From contig NW_017802713.1 in assembly GCF_001625305.1 (NCBI RefSeq), forward strand, positions 2,857,579 to 2,921,578: 64,000 nt of DNA, read 5' to 3'. Made by a program: the position numbers and the translations under genes. The notes under the pieces are model-generated. The model saw only the letters and a program-made list of their open reading frames with translations, had not been told where the DNA came from and searched no databases. Source of the DNA: Branchiostoma belcheri. Its lineage: Eukaryota > Chordata > Leptocardii > Amphioxiformes > Branchiostomatidae. Of the stretch, positions 57,015 to 64,000 are shown piece by piece (positions within the stretch are counted from its first letter, which is position 1; each line of letters begins with the position of its first letter).

Positions 57015-60000
57015 TTCGGCATATTTGTACTCAGCATAACTCCAGAACGCCTTTATGGATTGTGATGATATTTGGTATGTTGGTAGGTCTTAGGAAGCCG
57101 AAGGTCAAGGCAAAATATGGGCCTCCTGGTCGCTGACCTTAGTACTGCAGCAGAACTTCCGGTTTTTGTATCATTTCGTAAGGCAGGGAAAACAGATGTG
57201 CGGGTTATGTTACAAAACACCAACTGTCAAAGAGTTCCTCTAACGCATAACACGTGTGGAGGCAGCGCGCCTGCCCGGTTTGATTAATGAGGTTCTCCCT
57301 CTAGAATAGGCTACATGTACAGTATCATGATATTTCGTTATGTACCGCGGTGTACTGTGTAAAAACATTTACAAAAGCTCATATATTTCATGGAGGTATA
57401 AGATCAACAAATTCTTGTTATTCTTGTTAATATTTTGTGCCATGTAGCGTCAATTAATAATTAACTTGCGACGTTTGTGTGTCTCTCTTTATCAGGTGAA
57501 TCAGAGTTTCTACCCGACGCTGATCACCGCCATTATTCACCGATTGAGCCTGGGCTATGGTGGCTACACGACACTGGCATCTTACAATCGTTTCCACAAC
57601 AATGTCCTCAGGTGTGTCTTGTGCAAAACGTGTTAAAGAAGATGATTAAATGAGCATGCTATTCAAGCTTAGTTATAGTCGGACAGCACAGGGAGGTGTT
57701 TGAGGAACTCTGGGGGAATCACGGTGCCAAAGGCACCGACAAACAGACTGTATAACTCGTTCCTCCACTGCACAATCAGACTGTACAATAGCCAAATGCA
57801 GACCTAGTGTTCTTGTGTTTCATGTCCTACTCTTGTATGTAATTGTCTTGTGCGTTTCTTATACTTAATGTTATGAAAAGGCTACACAATTCAGGAGTAC
57901 TGTGTACCCCTGCTATGTTGAATATTCTTAATAAAATTGAAATTGAAATTAGTTATTGTGTAATGATTTAGAGGAGTACACTTACCCTTAGATCTTAGGT
58001 CTTCCTGTGCCTACAGGCACATTGGGCAGCAAGCTTCCATCTGGGTTGCTGCTTCCTCAGCCTCTTCCCAGGTTATTTTTGCACTGTTCTACTAATAAAC
58101 TGCATTTTTAATCTGTGACTGTCCTGTCCTCAGGGATGCCATATTGGTTGTTTTGGTGGACTTCCTGGTGCTGTTGTTCTGTGTGCTGACGGCCTCTGCG
58201 TTCTTCGGATACCTGGCGTACGAACTTAACACGACAATCGCTGACGTATCAGGTAGGAAAATCCTCACCATTGCTCAGGAAAATATGAACGTATTTACTT
58301 TCCTGTAGTAAACGGTATATTACGGTAAAAAATGTGTGTGGTTGGGTCATCGACTATCATGATAACTACGGCCTTAGAAATCGGAGATTGAATATTTATT
58401 TCGTTATTTAAGTTTGTAATATTACCATTTAAGTTTGTTTTGGGAAATTAGTTTACCTATTAGTATTTTTCATAAGTTGTTTACTTACCTTTATTAGTGT
58501 TATAATTATTATTAATTATGCTCTTAATTGTAATGGAAGGGGCACGAATAAACCTTAAGGCTTTTATTCCGCCTCCAGTACATTCATTCTGTATATGTTA
58601 TTCATATCTTTTTCATTCGTGTATTGTATTACTTCAGAATTTTTTTCTATGCATGTGCAAATAAAAATAAAAGAAATAAACAAAGATTTCAGACTTCCGA
58701 GAAGTATTTTGGGGTTTCGTGACCTTCAAGTTAACTGAGTTTTAGGGTTTTGTGAATGTATTGGAACGTTGGACAGCGATATAACACACTAGAAAACAGT
58801 TACTCGAGCAACGGAGTAGATTTAGAAAACTGTCTGACGTTTGCAATTTTTTTTTTGACTGGATGAAATTCATGCCTTACATGTACGTACACAGCTGCAG
58901 GAACTAACTTCGCCTTTAGCACGATGGTGGATGTGTTCTCCCGTCTACCAGCGGGGGCGGTCTGGGCTGGTTTGTTCTTCTTCATGCTCTTCCTGATGGC
59001 GTATGGATCTCAGGTCAGTTTTGGCGTGTTTACGATTGCCTAGTTACCAAACCTATTATAGCTCCCGAGTCCTACAGCCTCTCGGGAGCTATAATAGGTC
59101 TAGTAAGCAGGCTATGTTTACGACGGCTTAAAGACATTCAGATCTCTCCAACTCCGCGTCTTTCTTCAAAGTCATTAGCCAAAACCATTGTTGCGATACA
59201 TTTTTTTCTGAAACAGTAAGTTTAGGGGAAAGTGAGAAAGCAAAGATGAGGTCCGTAATTTGGCTCATATCTAGTAGTAAAGAGTGGCGACAGCATTTTG
59301 CATTTGAATGAGCCTACTATACTATATAAGTAAAGCGACGGTCACAACCCACCGTACGTGATTTTTGTCCGTACGTTTTTTGGGAGGCTACGTCTGCGAC
59401 GTTTTTTCTGAAAACGTGCGGAAGGAGTGGCATCGACGCACGTCACTCGCACGGTTTTGCAAGGTGTAAGAGTGTGGTCTGCACGTTACGTCTGGCCGTG
59501 AGCGGTTGCGTGCATTGTACGTTGCGCAAGTGGTGAGTTGTACGTGCTTACATGTACGATCCCTGTGCGATTGCAACTTTACCGTAAGGAGGCCGTACTC
59601 ACACGTGCTTCTTCCGCACGGCACGCACGGGGCACGCACGTCACTCGTACTCGCACGCACGGGTGGTGAATCCGCAGACCGCACGTAGAAAAAGTTTTAC
59701 ATGCACTTAAAGCGACGGTCACAACTCGCCGTGCGTGCTTTTTGTCCGTACGTTTTTGTCGTGGCTACGTCTGCTACGTTTTTTCTGCAAACGTAGGGTG
59801 GCCGGCCGAGGGAGTACGTCACTCGCACGGTTGCGCAAGGTGTACGTACGTGGTCTGCACGACACGCCTGGCCGTCAGCGGTTGCGTGCATTGTACGTTG
59901 CGCAAGTGGTAAGTGAGTTGTACGTGCTTACAACGTAAGATCTCTGTGAGATTGCCACGTTGCCGCGTACAGGCCGTACCTACACGTTCGGCGTACGCAC

Positions 60001-63000
60001 GGTTTCCTTACTCACTCGCACGTTGTAAGTGCGTGCACCTCCTGTTAACTTCATCATCACTAGCCCCCCTGGTGTCTTCCGCGGCCCGTTTCTTTGGGTC
60101 TTGTCTGGTAGGTAGTCTTCTTCTGAGCCTTCCTGGGCATCTTGGAGACGAGTTAGCAGCCGCCCGTCAAGTCGTCTTTATATACTGTAGAAATCAGGTG
60201 CGTTGCACGTGCGGAGCACGTGGTATGGTGCACGTGTCTTCTGCGTGGTCATTGAGCAGGTCAACTGGGAAGTGAGGAGTAAGCACGTATGACGCAAGCA
60301 CCGTGCGTGGCGCGCACGTGCCTCGTGCGCTGTCCGTACAGCAATTGCACGTGAGAATAGTGAAGTTAGACTCACGGAGTCCGTACGTTGCACGCTCATA
60401 GACTGTACGGGGCACGCGCGTCGCACGTACTCGCACGCACGGGTGGTAAATCCGCAGACCGCACGTAGAAAAAGTATTACATGCACTTAAAGTTCTACGG
60501 CGTGTCTGCGTGCTCCCAAATCCGTAGGATTCCGTACGGAGGTGGTACTCACCACGCACGGATGCCGTACGATTGCCCACGTTTTTGCACGTAGACAGCA
60601 CGCAGAAGCACGTACGGCGGGTTGTGACCGTTGCATAAAGTTCTACGGCGTGTCTGCGTGCTCCCAAATCCGCAGGATTCCGTACGGAGGTGGTAATCAC
60701 CACGCACGGATGCCCTGCGTTTGCCCACGTTTTTCTGTATCTGTATCTGTATAGCCGGTATAACCGCCTTTCGGCGTAACACACCAGCTTCGCAGGCACG
60801 CGGCGCGGCGGCAGCTGGCTATATTACACCGATCGACTAGTTACACCTAACCCTTGAACTTCTAGCTCTAGACATTGTTTAAAGCTATCTATTGACAATG
60901 CCCCTACTGTACTTGGTGACAGTGAGTTCCACTCTGCGATAGTTCTAGGAAAGAATGAATTCTTGAACACCTCAATCCTTGGTTGATACCTCTGGTACTT
61001 GAATGCGTGGCTATTTCTTGTTCTCTTCTGGGCTGGTATTAGGTACTTAGTAGTTGGGACATCCACCAGTTTATTAGTCATTTTGTACATCATGCATAGT
61101 CTAGACATCTTTCTTCTGTCTTCCAGTGAGGTCCACTGTAGGTTTCTTTTCATTTCCGTGACACTAGCACCTCTTACATAGTTGTTCATACAGAATCTTG
61201 CAGCTTGATTCTGTACTCTTTCCAATTTGTCTTTGTCTTTCTTTGTATATGGATCCCATACTGTCGCAGCGTATTCTAGGTTCGGTCTTACAAGTGACGT
61301 GTATGCAAGTGATTTTACTCTAGTTGGACATGCCCACAGATTACGTTTAATCACTCCCAATGTCTGTTTCGCCTTAGTTGTGATATTATTAACTTTTGCA
61401 CGTAGACAGCACACAGGAGCACGTACGGCGGGTTGTGACCGTCGCTTAATGGATGTCTGTACATTTTACAGCACCGTTTGTAGATTTTATGATTTTGCTT
61501 GCAGCTGTGATATTGTTTTGGGGAAAACCCTAGCTAATACTGCCGAAAATAACAGTTCATTTGGTCAATGGAACATAGGATATTGAAATTCCCTTTCACA
61601 CAGACGCCTTTCTCGGAGCTTCTGACCGGAGTACTGCTTTTTACTGCTATATGTAGCCGATGTAGGTGACGAAAACACAGTTTCTGTCTCCCGTGGTCGA
61701 GGGGACAAGGTAATAGACGGAGAAGGTAACAGATGTATCCTATGGATCTAGGAAGCTGAAATTGAAACTGTTTGGATAAAAAAGTCTACCCCAGTGATAA
61801 ACCGGGACGAGGGGGGATACAAACTATAAATAAATAGCCAGGTTTGGGATGGTGTTCTCGTTGTAAAAGCGACACCTACGTCGTACATTGTATACAAATG
61901 GCGGCGAGAAGCAGAACTCCAGTCAGACGCCCCGAGGAAGATATCTGACAGGCTAGGGATCAAAACGTATGCATTACCGGTTGTGTAAAAAGAAACTCCT
62001 GTATATTATTATTTCCCATGTCTAGATTGTTTTAGTGGAAACCGTCGTCACTTCCCTTTCTGACCTGATCCCGACGAGTATGCTGAATAACCTCCCCGGG
62101 AAGGAGTCCGGGCTGCTCGGCAAGAGAACGGTCCTCCACGGCGTGACGACTGTGGCTGTCTGCTTCCTGTTCTTCCTGCTAGGACTGCCGTACGTCACAC
62201 AGGTGACTAACACTAGCATGAAAGTTCATCTCTAAGAATTGCTAAAGTACATAATGCAAATTATGAAACTGTTCTCAAACTAAAAAGAAATTGACTCAGT
62301 GGAATTTTCAACCGAATACTCTTTAGCTATCTAACCCAAGCGCTTTAAACACGAGATTTTTACGCACGTGTGACGTCAGCACCAGGTCCAAGCTCTCTCA
62401 ACCGGGACGGGGGGCGGTACGGACTTCCGACGAACTTTGACCCAGTACTGACGTCACACGTGCGTAAAAATCACGTGTATACTGTTCTTGAATAATTTAA
62501 TCCAAAATTCAATTTGATAATTTTAATTATGTGACTAACACATTAGTCTTTGTATTAAGCTATAACAGAGATGCATTTAATCTTACCACCGAACTACTTA
62601 TTAAAACACAAACAAAAAAATTGTTACAGGGTGGGAATTACCTGTTGACCTTAGTGGACACCTTCAATAGTACCATCCAACCTCATGTCTTCATCCTCCT
62701 GGAGTGTGTGGCTCTCACCTATCTCTACTGTAAGTATCACTTAACCGCAGTTTCAGTGGCTGTTATACTGTACAGAGAATTGCAATATCAAAGCACGCCT
62801 AGAATTCCATGTGTATTGGTATATTGATGCTCTATGGTGTTTCTCCTAAAGTACTGTTCACATGAACATGACATGGCTAAAGGTTTTGGGTTACAATCAC
62901 CAATTTCAACTATCATTGTTCTAATATAGTGTCAAGTATTGCGAGATGACAACACAACTACTAATTTTACAACTTATTGTACTTGTTTATTATCTTTTTA

Positions 63001-63358
63001 TTACTTCTTCATTGTTATTTAGATTTCATTTAATTGTAGAAATTGTAAAATCATGAAGGGGAGGACTTTAAATAAGCCATTGCAGCTTTTCTTCCTGCCC
63101 TTGCACATTTATTTCTTTGGTATTCTTTGGTATAATTTTTCATTATGTAATAACTATGTATGTGCTAAATGAAAATAAATAAATAAATGTTTCCCGTCTC
63201 CTCGCCCAGGTGCTGGCTGTGATCGCTGCTGTCCCGCGCTGAACCGCTGGATGTCGCACCTGAGCCACATGTTGCAGCACGTCTGCTGTTTCTGCTGTGC
63301 GACTATCGTGAACGGGATGACGGCAGCAGCCTGGTTGTACATCCCCATCCTCATGTTG
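53043..63358 (+). CDS. SLC6-like (neurotransmitter:sodium symporter family) transporter, 3' partial (spliced)
   Basis: Predicted exons are 53043-53301, 54150-54281, 55186-55369, 56101-56233, 56725-56841, 57496-57611, 58134-58252, 58901-59013 (or from 58895), 62026-62202, 62630-62729 and 63210-63358, about 533 residues; the last helix lies beyond the window. Family marks are FPIVYLEMALGQYTSQGPI at TM2, IYYNSLVAQILYYLFY at TM3, SLGYGGYTTLASYNRFHNN at TM6 and SRLPAGAVWAGLFFFMLFLM at TM8. SLC6 proteins use the Na+ gradient to import amines or amino acids. In TM1 the usual GNxWRFPY is replaced by GYLWVMP before NGGG, so the Na1-site Asn and the gating Arg are missing; the TM10 acidic residue (LVDTF) is kept. 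Extracellular loop 2 is short with one Cys pair candidate. Substrate unknown, possibly not Na+-coupled. Confidence 0.85.
53551..53880 (+). repeat. Microsatellite repeat family copy in SLC6 intron 1
   Basis: It starts AGAGTTCGCCGATCTCATACC, contains TTAACCTTTATGACTGACAAA and ATTATGCAAATGAGG, and ends in (CACACAGA)n at 53812-53860. Confidence 0.7.
53976..54115 (-). mobile_element. LINE 3' end fragment
   Basis: GCGGGTATAACCGCC, GTAACACACCAGCTTC, GGCGCGGCGGCAGCTGG and ACGACTTGTTACACCTA match the 3' terminus of the LINE at 60735. It stops about 35 bases before the acceptor of SLC6 exon 2. Confidence 0.75.
54232..54692 (+). repeat. 51-bp minisatellite copying an exon end and its splice donor, about 9 copies
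   Basis: The unit runs through CCGTGCATGGAGAGGGGTGC, CCATACTACAGG and GTAAGTCACAGGGAACTAT. Copies of CCGTGCATGG begin at 54250, 54301, 54351, 54401, 54452, 54503, 54556, 54607 and 54658. The first copy is the coding 3' end of SLC6 exon 2 (IRAWRGVPILQ, donor at 54282). The others lie in the intron. All but the last keep a consensus GTAAGT; the last reads GCTAAGT. Confidence 0.97.
54925..54988 (+). repeat. SINE body fragment
   Basis: GCCACCGATCTTGTGCCCGT, GGGAAAGGTACTTTACACGG and CTTTCCTCACTTCG match the SINE body at 43950-44003. Confidence 0.6.
55505..55745 (+). repeat. GGTTGGCTGAAGTTCGGGA dispersed repeat
   Basis: GGTTGGCTGAAGTTCGGGAA and CCAGCCAACAATAACCGAAC mark this copy in SLC6 intron 3. 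A fragment of the 26980-27130 repeat follows at 55776-55830. Confidence 0.65.
56938..57405 (-). repeat. Inverted copy of the AGAGTTC/microsatellite family
   Basis: ATTACCTCCATGAAAAATGG + AGGTATTG, then (TG)n (56980-57014), GAACGCCTTTATGGATTGTG, TGATATTTGGTATGTTGGTA, GCAGCAGAACTTCCGGTTTT, and TTTCATGGAGGTATAAGATC at the far end. It is the complement of 5988-6792, shorter inside. Confidence 0.8.
58895..58900 (+). promoter_or_regulatory. Tandem 3' splice acceptors 6 nt apart
   Basis: ACAG-CTGCAG offers two AGs. Use of the first (exon from 58895) gives AAGTNF and the second (exon from 58901) gives GTNF, both in frame, so two protein forms differing by two Ala residues are possible in the SLC6-like loop after TM7. 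Confidence 0.5.
59048..59105. repeat. Short hairpin in SLC6 intron 8
   Basis: ACCTATTATAGCTCCCGAG and its complement CTCGGGAGCTATAATAGGT are separated by about 12 bases. The loop resembles a small MITE remnant. Confidence 0.8.
59331..61448. mobile_element. Nested CGTACG-rich MITE block with GCGACGGTCACAACCC ends
   Basis: Left ends TAAAGCGACGGTCACAACCC at 59331 and TTAAAGCGACGGTCACAACT near 59707; right ends GGCGGGTTGTGACCGTTGC at about 60615-60632 and GGCGGGTTGTGACCGTCGCTTAA at 61427-61449. The interior repeats CACGCACGG, GCACGTAGA and CCCAAATCCG-AGGATTCCG blocks. At least two copies of the 39172-39653 family are nested here, and a LINE (60735-61393) has landed inside. No transposase frame. 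Confidence 0.75.
60735..61393 (-). mobile_element. 5'-truncated non-LTR retrotransposon (RT C-terminal region)
   Basis: The minus strand encodes about 190 aa ending at a stop near 60824, with phrases KAQTLGVIKRNL-like, LVRPNLEYAATVWDPY, LERVQNQAARF and SLEDRRKMSRLCMMYK that are typical of the end of CR1/Jockey-type reverse transcriptases. The 3' end has TATACAGATACAGATACAG, a short tandem tail rather than poly(A). It is truncated at 61393 and sits in the MITE between CCCACGTTTT and TTTTGCACGTAGAC. It is the longest of three copies of this LINE here. Confidence 0.85.
62349..62478. repeat. Foldback MITE with CRE-like ends
   Basis: GATTTTTACGCACGTGTGAC + GTCAGCA at the left is inverted at the right (TACTGACGTCACACGTGCGT + AAAAATC). 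About 130 bases, in SLC6 intron 9. Confidence 0.85.
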
Positions 63359-64000
63359 GTCAGTCACTACCTAAATCTGTATCATGTAACATTTTTTTCT
63401 CCAAAGAAATTAATTTTTTATTGAAAAATGTGTGATTTTAATTTACTTCCACGTTTCAATGTATTTGTGCAACTCTCTTTGAGTCATTTATAGTTGGCGC
63501 TAAAACAGCCCACACGAGGCGCACTCAGTTTGTGGTGCCACCACAAAATACCAGAATCTAAACAAACATAGCCGATAGATGTGTTTTTAACTTTGAAACA
63601 CACTCGTATGGTGTAATATTTTGGCACCTCCAATTCCTGAATGGCGCTTATTTGCAATGGAGTAGGATTGATTCAACTTACTTTGTAAAGAAATGTCTGG
63701 GAAATTTACTTTCTATATCGTCTTAATTCTACATATTGCTGCTTTAATTACCTCCTGGTACGGAGATATGGCTTTCAGCGTTTGTTGACGTGTCCCTAGT
63801 TATTTGAATGCAGCAGAATCACGGGAAGTGAGGGGGAGGGGGGAATGGTGTAACCACAGACTAGTAGGAAGGTCGAATTGAAGGTCAAATAAAGCGGTCT
63901 CCCTGCATGCTGGGAGAAAGTTACAGTGGAGTATGCATAGAATCAGTATAAGAAATTGGAATAAATAATTTATAGTATCATATACGCTCTACCACTTCTA
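63359..64000. other. SLC6-like intron, no exon seen to window end
   Basis: After the donor at 63359 (GTCAGT) no further exon is evident. A TGTGGTGCCACCACAAAAT repeat, inverted relative to 34855 and 47540, lies at about 63470-63555. Confidence 0.6.

Noticed and set aside
59388-60799. Frames of up to 201 aa on both strands
   Set aside because: They arise from CGTACG/GCACG-rich MITE sequence with no recognisable protein domain and lie inside repeats.

Overview
The window reads as genomic DNA of an invertebrate chordate, most likely a lancelet (Branchiostoma). The reasons are compact multi-exon genes with GT-AG introns of a few hundred bases to 3 kb, recent tandem gene duplications, a KCNMB-like BK-channel beta subunit (a family I associate with chordates), lineage-type LRR and NHL membrane proteins with tyrosine-rich cytoplasmic tails, and very dense tRNA-derived SINEs, MITE/foldback elements, LINE 3' ends and microsatellites. 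Genus is an inference; no mitochondrial or rRNA marker is present. All gene models below were spliced by eye from the sequence.

Layout. (1) 1-5.8 kb, + strand: the 3' part of a secreted SRCR-SRCR-MAM protein whose 5' end lies outside the window. (2) 5.9-16.3 kb, + strand: a tandem duplication of a four-exon gene for a single-pass membrane protein with a repeat-bearing acidic N-terminal tail (NPxY and PYAV motifs), one membrane segment and an NHL-type beta-propeller. A third copy of the 5' flank follows without a gene. (3) 17.3-20.6 kb, - strand: an intronless class A GPCR of the lysophospholipid/cannabinoid type, and a truncated duplicate of its 5' end. (4) 22.5-25.5 kb, - strand: a large LRR membrane protein with an interrupted polyglutamine tract. 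(5) 25.5-31.3 kb: gene-poor, with MITEs, a foldback and minisatellites. (6) 31.4-46.7 kb, + strand: two tandem copies of a FAXC (failed axon connections)-like gene on either side of a KCNMB-like gene. (7) 46.7-53 kb: repeats. (8) 53.0-64 kb, + strand: an SLC6-like transporter running off the right edge, with eleven exons visible.

The genes do not form a pathway; this is an ordinary stretch of animal chromosome. The observations most worth a second look are these. A 51-bp minisatellite in the SLC6-like gene has copied an exon end together with its splice donor about nine times. The same transporter lacks the sodium-site Asn and the gating Arg of TM1. The two FAXC copies show a mosaic of near-identical and diverged exons that suggests gene conversion. 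The NHL genes form a tandem unit with a varying number of 99-bp coding repeats and a lost start codon. The LRR protein carries an interrupted polyQ array and a tail of repeated YxxI and QYG motifs. Several MITE/SINE families sit beside exons or nest within each other.
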